Assembly: GCF_000224145.3 (NCBI RefSeq)
Contig: NW_004190496.2
Location: forward strand, 62,001-126,000
Reading direction: 5' to 3'
Length of the DNA: 64,000 nucleotides
Source: Ciona intestinalis
Taxonomy: Eukaryota; Chordata; Ascidiacea; Phlebobranchia; Cionidae
Both the position numbers and the translations under genes were made by a program. Position 1 is the first letter of the stretch, and each line of letters begins with the position of its first letter. Below, one piece after another: positions 25,201-36,616 of the stretch. The notes below the pieces were generated by a model that saw nothing but the letters and a program-made list of their open reading frames with translations, made no database searches and was not told the origin of the DNA.

Positions 25201-28200
25201 AGAACAACCAACTAGTGACCACTAGACAATGAATGAATTTTAAGTGTTTTGCTCAAAAACACAATTCAGATGACAGGTTTGAGTTCTGACACAAGTACTT
25301 TTACCCTCTTTTCGGTATATAATAATTAAGCCAATCTTCGTTACTGTATCTAAACAAATAAACAACAAATATGCAATGTAATCTTTTGGTAAAGAAGCAG
25401 GCATGTTAACCACTGTGACCCACCACATAATAGTATTTTGCTTTATATTATCAAACCTTTTATCCAGAAGACATTTTCCAGCAAGTCCTCGGGAGGTGGA
25501 GGGGCAACTGTGGATGGGAAGTCGGTTTGTCTCTTCAGTTTGATCTCTATTCCTCTTTCAAGCAACTGCATTTCATTTTCGTCTAAAACTCCCCCTGTTA
25601 ATAACGCAATATGTTTTGTAATCATTTTTACTTTTTCTTTTTTTAGTTGTACCATACATAGGAAAATACAGACAATCGTGATCTATATACGAGCTGTTAT
25701 GTTTGTGTTAAACCTAACTAGAAAATCCATATTTCATATTTTATAATGTTCTAAAAATAGTTACGTACTGAACCATAGGTGGCCTAAGCAAAACATGAAC
25801 ATAACTCTGTTTTATATAAAATTTACAGCATAGTTGATTCAGTGAAATAACTTACCTGCACACAGCTGGTGTATGGCATCGCGAGAATGGTTGAGAATCG
25901 TACTCACTGCGTTCTTTGTTTTGACACTGATTGCAATACCAGGGTGGTCACGTTGTAGCAATCCTGTAAACAACAAAATCAAATTAAAATTCATGAATTT
26001 CATCTGTTTTTCCTTGCGCGGTGGGGCAACGACATAACATAATTTAATACTTATATTTTCGAAAACAAAAGCGAACATCATGTTATTTAAAAACAAGGAA
26101 AAGGGAATCAACATCTAACCAACAGTTGGTAAAACACACTGTAAATAAAAAGTGTAGGAAAAAGTGCCAAATAAAAAGCGTGGCTGTTTTTAAACTTACT
26201 ATATTAAACCTCACCCATTTCTCTTGTAACTTCTAATCTGTTCTTATCTGAAGCTTCCATAAGCTTAGCTTGTATCTTACTATTTTCACTAATACTGACG
26301 ATAAGCTTGTTCACTTCTTCCTCAGCTGTTATGAAGCCCTTACCCACGTTGTAACCAAAACTCAATCTAAAGCGAACAACACGAACAAAAGTTATAAAAT
26401 ACTGTATAATTTTTTTGTGTTGGCCTACAGTTTATACATCGCTTGTTTTAGTTTATCTATAATTATTTTGCTTCTTTTTACTGTAAAGCTGACGTGAAGA
26501 AATCAACTTCTTATACAAAGACACATATGCCCTCAATAGTAGCAGCATTAAGTCTAGTACAGATATCCTCTGCTCTAGTGGTGAGTGAACTAACACTGTG
26601 CTATAGCTCAAGACCCTGGCATGCCTCACTCAATAACTTCACCCATAATATAATATATATATATTTTATATATCTTCTTGGATACAGTAGCAAAGATCAG
26701 GTTAGTTAACACAAAAACAAAGAGAAGGGAATTAGCAACAAATAGCCTTCGTTATACACACGCTGTGGGAAAAATTACTTGAATAAAAGTATCAGGTAAA
26801 AGGCATGGCTGCTAAACCCACAACCATATAGAATAGAGTTGCAAACTCACTTTTGTAAGATTGTGAACCACGCTTTTTTTAATAAAGGAGTACCATTTTA
26901 TACATTGGGGGTAAATCCCCTATTCATCTTTGTTAAAAAGGTAAATATACAAAAAAGGTTAAGAACCCATGAACTAGAACCTCACCCATTAAATTTCAAA
27001 CTCACTTTTTGTTGATAAGTTTGTTGATAAAATCCACCATCCTCGGCATGATAGTCTTAGACAACCGAAGCAAACGGGTTGCTCTCAACATTCGGATGGT
27101 TTTTGTAACTTTGCCGAACTTTATAACTTTGGTAGTCCTGAATGGTGAAAGCAATTTTTACCCTATACTACCAATTGCTTTTGATTTTGTAATAAAACAA
27201 ACTTTAATACTTTTATACATTCCAGCAACTTTCATGTTTTGCCCCAAAACACATGCACTTATACTGTAAGCAGCGTCAAGCCTCGAACCTGTAGCCTCTG
27301 GTCTAAAGTCGGGTGCTGTAACCACTGTACTACATCAGATTGAGGTGTTTAACAAATACTTGGAGAATTACCAACAATTAATCAAAAGGTAAAAAAACAC
27401 TGAATGAATGAATTTGCTTTATCTTCGCTTGGCGGAAAACTAGAGTCGTTATGACCCAAATGTTCTGTTTCATACACCTCGTGCCAGCTTACGAGTTACC
27501 ATGAATGCAACTTTGTGGGCGATTGTTTATATGATAATTAAACCATTGCATTACTTGACTGTCTTGACAAGATTTCCTGTGTTTCCCCCGCTGACCAACA
27601 CAAAATCAATTATAAGTTCCACAAAGCAAATGATAAGAATGAGAACATCAAACTGGTTCCATCGACTCTTAATGTATTGCTTGTTACCCAGGCCAGCCAA
27701 CTATAACATAAAGGTTTTTGTTATAACCTTTTATAAGTATAGTAGAGTGGTGGAAGATGGGGCATTTTTTCATTCTATTTTCTCATTCCATTTGGTAGTA
27801 AACAAAGAACATTCAAAAAAGCATAAAACCGTATTCTCACAACTCCCATATGTTAATTGTTTAAAACACAATCTTGGATATTCTGTTAGGGATGTCCCAT
27901 CTTTCCTGACCCTACTATATTAATATTGGTTTGAAATTTACTTTTAGATGTAAAATACAACTTGATAAAAAAGCTGTTTGAAGATATGCAAGGTATGTTT
28001 ATATACCCAGCAGCAAGATACTACTGTAAAACGAAACTTTATAAAAATAAATGAATGAATGTATGTAACTTAATTATCCTCGCACGGGCAGGTTAACAAC
28101 AGTCATTTATCACTGAATATAGTTGAATTTGAATGGCCTTCACACTCAATATCAAAATATATCAGAAAAAAGTAGTAAAACCAAATTATTTTAGTTTGTG

Positions 28201-31200
28201 TCGATTCCTCACCTTTAGGCCAACCTCTGCGCAGTAGATGAGAATAAACACTCCGTTCGTTAACTAGAAATAAATATATTTGTTACTTCCTCTATCAGAA
28301 AAAATGTAAATTGTCTTTCAACAGCTCATCTGGTAAAAAACGTAATGTATTTCGGACGTTTGGTCTGCCATACAGCAAGACTTCATCAGGGAATGTAAAC
28401 TTGAAACGTCAAAAATAAACTACTTTCATACTAGATGAACCGTTAAAAGATTAATTATTAATACCTACTTGTTATGCGGTGAATGAAGATGCCACCAATT
28501 TAAAAGAGATACAATATTATAAGTTCCTGTATTGGTCACAATGTACGGAGACTAATGGTTTAATGTTTGAATGAAAACTTTGTTTGTCTTCCCAAGGACA
28601 CATACACCCACAATGGTAGCAGCGACGAGCCTTGAACCCAAAACTTCTGGGTTAAATGCAAGCGCGCTAACCAATTTGCCACAGTGGTGCGCTCTTGTTC
28701 ACCTGCAATGCAAGCCACCAGCTGTCAACATTCTCCCAAGTCTCATCCACCATGAAGTCCAAGACAATCGGAACGATATTAATGATGATAATGCATTGCA
28801 TCATGATCTCAAACTTGGCTCCAGTCACAAGCCGGAAGATCTTACGAAGCTGACGGTTTCTTAAGATAAAAGAACACATTTAAAAAATTAGTAATGATCT
28901 GGTGCTACAAAAACGTAACCAACAAAAATCAAGTCCAACCACTAGTTATTCATTGAGAAATATATTTCGCCTAAATGGCATCGTCAGTCTCTGCAAAAGA
29001 AGCATATAAAAATTTAAAAAATTAGTTTTGCTAAATTTTACCATTGATTATCGGATGAATGACTGTAACCTGCTTGTTCTCGTGTGCCAGGGCAGCGACA
29101 GTCTATAACACGGGCGTTCTGTTTCATACACCTTGTGCCAGCTTATGAGCTACTCCATATTTAACTTTATGGGTGCATATTTATAACACAATTTAAACAA
29201 CCCATTGTTAGATGATAGGATTTATGGCCCGGAAATGCCAGAAATGCATGTTTGCTAGTAAATTAAAAAAACCATAGGACTTAAAGAAAATTTAAATTGA
29301 CATAAAATGGAATTTAATTGGGACATTTTGGATATTTATCAGTAAACTTTTTAAAAAAGACAAAAATGAATATATTTTTGCATTTTTTACGGCTTTTTAG
29401 AGCCCACCTTGGTGGAACGAGACTGTTAGTTTTCCTGCTATACATCCAATCTTCCAACTTTCCCTTAATATGCGGAAGAATTCCCGTCACCTCCCAGCTC
29501 TTACGGATGACGCTTATATTAATAAACTCTCCTGGTTTATCAGCTGCAGTATCGGCTGCTGCGATAAGAACACGAGCCTCTTGATCCGTCAGCATCCCGG
29601 TGCTGTATTGCTTTCCATATGACATCTGGGAAAATAATTTCAAATTTAGCATCAACAGAAATATGTTAATTTTTTTTATTTTTCTATAAATTTTTTTATT
29701 TTTTTTAGTTAAACCAAAATTGGATTTAGGTACAAATGTTATTACTTACAGTGGCGGGCATTTAAAGGATAAAAAATATCTTTCAAACCGATAAACATGC
29801 ACAAAGCAAAAACTATTATTAGCACATATACTAGACAAAATTCATTGATATTTATGTATCTTTGTAACTTTATTTAAAAAGCAACATTGGTGTGTAACTT
29901 GTACAACGTTTTAAATACATAAAGATATTGCTAAACTGTTCTCTTACTTTAAGAGCAGTGATCATTCGTAGTCTTGCCTCTTCTAACAAATCTTTATAAG
30001 TGCTGTCCATTGCAGAGTTGATCTATGTTTTATAAAACCGTAAGTAAAACCTCATATTTTATAGGTGTAAACATGGGGTGAAGTGTAACCAGTGGCCCAG
30101 TCAGAAAAAAAATCAGGAGGGGGGGTTTAATAAAAAAATAATCCTTCTTTTTTAATTTTTTTCTTTTAATTAATTTTTTTTGGTTTAAAAGGGAGGGGGG
30201 GTCGCGACCCCCTAAACCCCCCCTGGCTGCACCACTGCGTGTAACCCTGCTGTTAGGTGTATATACACCCAAGCAGAGCCACAGTATATTGCATTCACCA
30301 CATAGAACTTAAAACCCTTGATACCAAAATAAATTGCCATTCAATCTTTATTACAATATGCAATACATTAGTTTACTACAAAGAAACAACAAACCTGCAA
30401 CTGCTTCTCTTCCGTTCCATCATCTTTAAGAGACACTGAACCTCCAGCAGCTACAGCCCCCGCCTGTTATTTAATTTCAAAGTTATTTTAAAGCGTCAGA
30501 TTTGGCATTGTTGTTTTAAAAATAAACTAAAAAACTACCTACAAAGTATCATTCATGGTAATTCTTAAGTGGTATGAAACATTACACCCATTTTGAATGT
30601 GGACAACCTATTAGTGTCCACCGGGTTGAAGTAATAGCCATTAGGCGTCTTTCCAAAAGACATAAACCCCACAATGGTAGTAGTGTCCAACCTCAAACCT
30701 GATATATAAAAATGCTCTTACTGTTAAGGGATTTTTTTGCAAAAGGGGACTTTAGCATGGACACACACGCTCAAATGAAAATAAAAATAATGTTATGTTA
30801 CCGTAGGTAAATCCTTGTACGGATATTCGACCATTGTCATTTCTTCTACCATGCTCCATTTAGCATCAGCAAGGAAGCGATCATACTTAAGCACGCCAAC
30901 CGAGCGTTTAAGGTCGTTTTGGATTCGATTCACTGCGTTCAGCATGCTTACTTGTTGAGCATTCGTGATATCAAGCATTCCTATAGTTGGACAAGAAACA
31001 TATTAAAATCATTAGAGCTGGAAAGTGGTAAAGTTATGATGAAGAATGAATGACACATATTTATCTTCATATGGATATGGTTAAGCAAACATTGTATTAA
31101 ATAATTTTTCAACGGGTCATCTGTTTTGTCGGAAATACACTTTTTTTGTCATATCAGATGAGCCGTTAAAAATTTGTTTACATTATGCCTGGTGGCAAAA

Positions 31201-34200
31201 GTAACAGCATAGTATTCAGAGTTGGAAGAAGGGTAAATATATAAGATAAATGAATGGATAAATATAACATATTTATACCAAGATGGAGCAGAATCTTTGA
31301 TACTGATAAGAAACAACAGTTATTATTTTCTATAAGTTACTTCATTCGTGAATTTAACTTATTAGTGGCCACTAGGTCGGAACAAAAAATCAAAAGTGTC
31401 ATGTAGCGTATCAAGTGCGAACAAACCTAATTTCTTGAGCACTGCTTCAATGGTACTTGCATTAATGAAAAGAGTCAGAAACACAATCCCACCAGTGTGC
31501 ATCAGTATCTATGTAATTAAGTTAGGTATTTAAGAATTAAGAAAATAAAAGATGAATACAGCTAAATATAAGGAAAAAATATTCAAAAACTGATTGGCTT
31601 ATAGGCAGATAACAGTGGTTGCTTAAGAGACATAAAATACAAGTACTTTTATAGACTATATATTTGTCAAAAATATATTATATGTACATTTTATAGACTA
31701 TATATTTGTCAAAAATATATTATATGTACATTTTATTGACAAAAAGTGCTATTGCATATTATTCTATGCAGTGTTTGCTGATCAAAATATTATTAGTTTA
31801 TCGTAAAAGAAGTGCGAATTAAATAAGCAGAAAACTTATTAATTAAATTGTACGTTTACCAAGATCAATTGTGTGTATTTACCTTTTGAAAAATCTTGTC
31901 AAATTCCACATCTGAAAATAAATTTGTGGTAAAAATTGATAAACAGGTATTTCCAAAAGATTTGCATACTTACAAACCGTATGTATTTCAAATGAATACG
32001 TCAATTTAAGAATTCCGACTTAAATAAATAAATAAATAAAAATACCTTTTGTAGGGTCTAGATCGTCTAGATCATCATGACCGTCGTCATGACCGTCGTC
32101 ATGACCGTCATCAAGTGAACGTTTATGATGTACGTGGTTCACCGATCCAAAACTTGTTCCGTATGGTTGGAGGGCTCTGTGGTAAATATAATAAAACTAG
32201 AATTAATTCTATTTGAAAAAGAGACTGAAGATGTCATTTAGGTGAAATATATATCTCGACAATCCATACAATCAATATAACAAGGCTGTTCTGTTTAACT
32301 TGATGGGAACATTTTTAAGGTAGGATATATTTATGTCTGACACTTAAATACTTTAGACAACCCATAAAAACCACTGAATTGTATCAAATTTTGTTAAGTG
32401 TTTTGCCGAAGGTCATAGACACCCACAAACATATCAGCGACCAGGCTCGCTGCCTCTGGTCCTAAGTAATTAATGCAACAAAACTGGACAAAATTTTAAT
32501 AAACCAATCCATTTTAAACACTCACCCAATGTAGCTGTTGAGGTAGATGGCCAATGTGAGCCCGACAGCGCCACGCAGACCACCCCATGTCATAACCAGG
32601 ACATGACGCCAATTCAGATCAATTCCTAACCTCTGCATGGCTGGGAAGAAGCAGAAGATGCTGACAGCTCTGTGGAGAAAAGTTGAGGTGAATAATCCAT
32701 GTGGTACTTACAACAAAAAAATGAAAAAAAATGAATGATATTAAATGAATTGACGAAGTTTAAATAAATAATTGAGAGTAAATGAATAAACGAATAAATG
32801 TAATTAAAAGATTAGGAATAAATAAAAAGTAAATGAATGTAATGACCGTCGCTTTAATACAGGTGTTTCGTTTCATACACCTTGTGTCCGCTTATGAGTT
32901 ACCATATATAGCCTTTTAACAAAAAATTTTGCTTAAAAAAGTGTCGAAAAAGTTATCTAAACAAATTTTTTCATAAAAACTCCCATCTTACCTAATAATG
33001 GTGGTCCCTATATATAAGATGAGAAGATGGCCAACATCCAGAAAAGTTATTTCTTCCATATGGTTAATAATGATAATCCCAACAATGACGAAGATAAGGG
33101 TGTTCGCCAAGTAAGCGAGCATCTCCCAGAATCTACATAAACAAGAAAGGCGAACATTGGCAGGTATTGACACAACAGAACTGTTTTTCAAATAGGATAA
33201 CAGTTATAAAATAAAAACAAAACAATAGAAAACTGGCTGATGGCAAAAACCTACTAGGGAAAAAAATGCCAAATAAACCCCCTGCCCACTTTTGAGTAAC
33301 CACGCATGCAAATTTGTCAAATTTTTTTCCTGTGTGGCAGACGACTTAGACAAAGTATTAACGACCGTTGTTGGGGCAATGACTGTTAATTATCTCGAAG
33401 ATGCACATGTTCCTAAATTAAGCATTAAAATTGGTATCCAATTGCTACAATGCAAGCGACCTAACTGTGCTAGATGCTCTAACAAGCAGTATTAAATATT
33501 AAAAAAAATTTTTTGGTAAAATGATTTTTTCATTCGTTAATATATGTCATTCTTGTATTTGTTAAAAGATATCCTGATTTATATTTGCCCAAAGTTTAAT
33601 GTTTAAGTATTTGTAAACTGTACTACTAAGATATTATGCTTTACTTTTAATATTAATATTTTAACCTGTGCAAAAAGTGGTCGACTTGTGGAGTAATTGA
33701 AGCTCTGTCTAATGCTAAACCAAGTGTGACGACTGCCAACACACCCGAGGTCTTGCACTGTAATTAAAAATTAGATAAACGTCTTGAAACTTGATAACAT
33801 TCAAATTAAGGGGGGGGGTTTTAAAGGGGGGAAAGGTTTTTTTTAACCCCCCCCCCCCCCCCCCCCCCTTGTAAAAGTATTCTGATCCAATGTGAAACAT
33901 GTAATTCCGCACAGCGGATACAACACTAGGGGAATTTATAATCGGTAATTCCCCTAAACGAACAAAATCCACAAGTTCTCACAAAATACAAATTTCCAGC
34001 AAACTTCAACGAAATATTTACGCTATAAACGATAAAAATAGACCTAGCGCTCACCACTTCGCCCACGTAAAACGTAATGTAGGTAAGACTGAGGGTGACG
34101 GTGATCTCAGCTAAAGCATCATTGTAAATCTTCTGCAAGATGAAGCTACCAGTGCGAGCCACCAACCAACCGATCAATGGTCCAAGTAAAGACTGCTGGA

Positions 34201-36256
34201 CGACCAGTAGAATGGTTGACCAAGCTAAGGTTAATATGAAATTGTGATTCCGGATCGTAATTGTACCGAAATTGGCCTTTTTACGTATAGTACTTTTGGA
34301 TAAGATGCGACACCTTTACCACATAATATCCTGATCGCGATTTAAATAATTAACAACGGTCTATAGAAGTCATAACGATGCGGTTTTATAATTCTTTGAT
34401 TGTTATTTGTTTACTACCGAATGGAACGAGAAAATAGAATGAAACGGTGTCCCATTTTCCCCACCCTAATATAAGATTAAATTTAGACCGAATACATACT
34501 CGTCAAACTATCGAAGTAGGGAGTCATCGACTTTAGCAGCTCAAGGAATATTTTAAACACGACGATGGCTGCACCGTCGTTCAGTAAAGCTTCTCCTTCA
34601 ATAATGGTTCCAAGGTATTTCTGACCACCTTAAAAATAATGGTATGTTTAAGACTCTTTACCGTAACTTATTTGTAGTAACTCTTTACTCTCGAAACAGA
34701 ATTCTAAATATTATTGACACGATGATACCTTTTACCTATACAATTTATTTTCCAAAAATAAAATACATTTCTTCCGATAAATTGACCAACTGGCCCACAC
34801 TATATAAATCCCCTTAAATAAAATGAATTTGATGAACCCATTATACACATTTAATTCCCAAGTCGCTATTATTTACCTAAGTCCTTTAACAAAGCTACCA
34901 CTGCCACGGGGTCTGTAGCACTGATGATAGAACCGAATATAAGGGCAACGTAAACCTTCACTTCGAAGTTGCCGATGTTTGCGACCTCAGGAATACACAG
35001 CGAGAGAAAGGCGGTCAACACGGTTGCCATTAGCAACCCGGGGACGGAGAGTAAGCTTACGTGGCCGATCGACCTAGGTGAATGAATGAGACTTATTTAT
35101 TTATTCTGGCGTAGCGGGGCAACGATGCTCGTTATAGCACGGGTGTTCTGTTTCATACACCTCGTGCCTGCGTTACGATGTATGTAACTTTGTAGATGCA
35201 TATTTTGAGAAAGGTTTTAATGTGATGTTTTTTCTGTTTTGTGTATGGCTGTTAATTTGGACAACCCATTTGTGACCACTGGGTAGGATCAATTGCCGTT
35301 TAGCGTCTTACCGAATGACACAATAGTGGCCATCATACCCAACCACCGTGCATTTACTACACAACTAAAAATCAGCTTTTCAATTTTATCGCTTATTTAA
35401 CACAAAACAGACCTCCAGAAAACGTGATGGTCTATGACGTAGGCAGATTCGAAAATGACGACTGGTAAAAATACGTGAAGGAACAACTCTGGATCCATTT
35501 CCCTTATAAGGCATGGTTGAATTTCCTGCAACGAATAATATCGTCAATGTCTTTGTTTGCTGAAAAAGTAAAAATGTCGGAAAGGGGAAAAGGTACGCTG
35601 CGTGCAACTTTGTGTAATAACGGCTAGACCACTGTAGTATTGAAAGATCGTAACTTACTAATCCTCGAAATTTGTTAAAACGCGGGTGTTTTGTTTCATA
35701 CACCTCGTGGTCGCTTACGAATTACCAAGTATGTAACTTTGTGGGTGTTTATGTTTTACGTTCCAGTTACTATGTTTAATCCATTACCTCAGGGTATTGC
35801 ACGCCAATAGCTGCGACCACCATTCCTATAATAAGCAAGAACACAGTGTACGGCAACTTCATCAGACTTCCCCATTTCCAATCGCCAACAAAAGTTGCCC
35901 ATTTTCGTAATAATATTCGAAGAACGGCTAAATAAAACCGGTTAAAAATTAAAGTATTTTAATATTTTAGACATATTTTAAGGTATACATTTGATTTTTT
36001 TTAATTTCGAAAAGAAATCTTCTGACGGTATACACATTAGAAACATACAACATTTAAATAAACGTGTTGGCTTATATTTTGACATTTTGAACACAATTTT
36101 ACCTCCGAACCCGCAACTTCCAAATATAAACAAAATATGATATGGATGATTATGCTCTTGTTGCTCAACAGCTTCAGAATGATCCTCCTCGGTTGTATAG
36201 GTTAGGTTACTAGTAGTCAGTCCAAGGACGCTTGAAACCGTAGAAAACTGAGACAT
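22290..36256 (-). CDS. SLC9C1: Sperm-type Na+/H+ exchanger with voltage sensor and cNBD
   Basis: About 30 exons on the reverse strand, roughly 1,260 residues; first exon 36103-36256 (MSQFSTVSSVL), last 22290-22351 (ends SSREL). Sodium/proton exchange across the flagellar membrane is the known role of the family. The exchanger domain (about 36.2-32.5 kb) shows HVFLPVVIFESAY, SATDPVAVVALLKDL, EGEALLNDGAAIVVF and GGLRGAVGLTLA. A linker exon near 32.05-32.18 kb encodes an acidic DDGH repeat. The voltage sensor spans about 28.86-27.0 kb: S1 FEIMMQCIIIINIV, S2 GVFILIYCAEVGLK, S3 WNQFDVLILIICFVE, and an S4 with basic residues at every third position. The cNBD (about 25.6-23.6 kb) keeps GEIGLLTKCNRTCTI, with the Glu and Arg that hold cyclic nucleotide. 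The start lies 360 bp from the divergent gene at 36617. Confidence 0.92.
23097..23150 (-). repeat. Short dispersed repeat E
   Basis: 'cagccacgctttttaattga' and 'cacactttttattcacag'. The same unit is inverted near 26130-26195 and partial near 26760-26895. Confidence 0.45.
23885..24045 (+). mobile_element. SINE 3' part in exchanger intron
   Basis: 'caatcacccacaaagttagt', 'ggtaactcgtaagtggcagg', 'gaacagaacacccgtgttat', then 'gataaataaaccacatttat'. Confidence 0.75.
26128..26196 (+). repeat. Short dispersed repeat E, inverted partner
   Basis: 'cactgtaaataaaaagtgta' to 'ataaaaagcgtggctg', reverse complement of the unit near 23.1 kb with changes. Confidence 0.45.
27240..27345 (-). mobile_element. 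SINE head fragment, diverged
   Basis: 'gcgtcaagcctcgaacctgt' matches the reversed B-box region of the SINE; A-box side strongly changed. Confidence 0.45.
27400..27532 (-). mobile_element. SINE tail
   Basis: 'gaatgaatttgctttatctt', 'tgttctgtttcatacacctc', 'gtgccagcttacgagttacc', 'actttgtgggcgattgttt' in reverse orientation, next to the S3 exon. Confidence 0.75.
27737..27921. mobile_element. MITE-A copy, full length
   Basis: tatagtagagtggtggaaga on the left, cctgaccctactatat on the right, usual core between; in an exchanger intron. Confidence 0.85.
28318..28452. repeat. Dispersed repeat C with imperfect inverted ends
   Basis: 'cagctcatctggtaaaaaac', 'gtctgccatacagcaagact', and a right end 'actagatgaaccgttaaaag'. 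Parts recur near 31105-31180 and 60425-60500. Confidence 0.5.
28585..28700 (-). mobile_element. SINE 5' part (tRNA-like head)
   Basis: 'cacaatggtagcagcgacga', 'gccttgaacccaaaac' (reversed B box) and 'gcgcgctaaccaatttgcca' (reversed A box). Directly abuts the donor side of the S1 exon. Confidence 0.75.
28885..29000 (+). repeat. Dispersed repeat D, partial
   Basis: 'gatctggtgctacaaaaacg', 'gtaaccaacaaaaatcaag' and 'tttcgcctaaatggcatcgt'. Confidence 0.55.
29045..29185 (-). mobile_element. SINE tail
   Basis: 'gggcagcgacagtctataac', 'gttctgtttcatacaccttg', 'gtgccagcttatgagc' in reverse orientation. Confidence 0.7.
30090..30237. mobile_element. hAT-type MITE, 148 bp
   Basis: Left end cagtggcccagtcag, right end reversed cagtggtgcagccag. 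G-rich then C-rich flanks inside. The 8-bp flanks agtgtaac and cgtgtaac match at 7 of 8 positions. Confidence 0.8.
31648..31735. repeat. Two-copy tandem duplication, about 43 bp
   Basis: The words 'atagactatatatttgtcaa' and 'aatatattatatgtacattt' occur twice in direct succession in an exchanger intron. Near-identity suggests a recent event. Confidence 0.8.
32197..32262 (-). repeat. Dispersed repeat D, partial
   Basis: 'gagactgaagatgtcattta' and 'ggtgaaatatatatctcga', reverse complement of the right end of repeat D. Confidence 0.4.
32330..32470 (-). mobile_element. SINE 5' part, diverged
   Basis: 'gacaacccataaaaaccact', 'ttgttaagtgttttgccgaa', 'gcgaccaggctcgctgcctc' in reverse orientation. 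Confidence 0.5.
32815..32915 (-). mobile_element. SINE tail fragment
   Basis: 'gaatgtaatgaccgtcgctt', 'gtgtttcgtttcatacacct', 'gtgtccgcttatgagttacc'. Confidence 0.65.
33806..33868. repeat. Homopolymer block, G-runs then a long C-run
   Basis: A G9 run, a G6 run, a T8 run and about 24 C in a row, able to pair with itself. Length is probably unreliable in any assembly. Confidence 0.8.
34287..34475. mobile_element. MITE-A copy, full length
   Basis: 'tatagtacttttggataaga' to 'tccccaccctaatata', normal core; in an exchanger intron. Confidence 0.75.
35085..35355 (-). mobile_element. SINE, near full length
   Basis: Tail ('gaatgaatgagacttattta', 'tgttctgtttcatacacctc') and middle ('gtatggctgttaatttggac', 'gtgaccactgggtagg') are present; the tRNA-like head is mostly lost. 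Confidence 0.75.
35670..35752 (-). mobile_element. SINE tail fragment
   Basis: 'gcgggtgttttgtttcatac', 'acctcgtggtcgcttacgaa', 'gtatgtaactttgtgggtg'. Confidence 0.7.
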
Positions 36257-36616
36257 TTTGCACCAACTTGATTTTCTAACCGATAAAACGGGCGTATTTC
36301 GTCACGCTGTCGATCTACGACAGGGCTCTTCTCCAGAAACTGCAAATGGGCTAAAAACGATCACTACATTTTCTTTCCAGTAAAAACTAGAAAGAAAAGG
36401 CGTTCATGCGATGCTTCCAAAACTTCAGTGGAAAATAATGAACAAAAAATTCGGTTGTATTTAAATGAGTATTGACTTTTGTCCTCAGTGACGTTTCAAT
36501 GGTAATTTTTCAATTCCTTTGTTACGTCATACCCCGTTGTTATGGGTAACTTAATAAAAATAAATCAGATTTTTCTTGAACATTTTCTTGTTTTGATAAA
36601 ACGGTAAATAAGAAAT
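36257..36616. promoter_or_regulatory. Short head-to-head intergenic region
   Basis: 360 bp between the exchanger start (reverse) and the next start (forward), so both genes probably share a promoter. No TATA box or known operator recognised. Two 'cattttcttg/cattttct'-like words are present but carry little weight. Confidence 0.5.

Noticed and set aside
33292-33495. A 67-residue frame in an exchanger intron
   Set aside because: It begins in a SINE-tail fragment and has no family resemblance or splice support.
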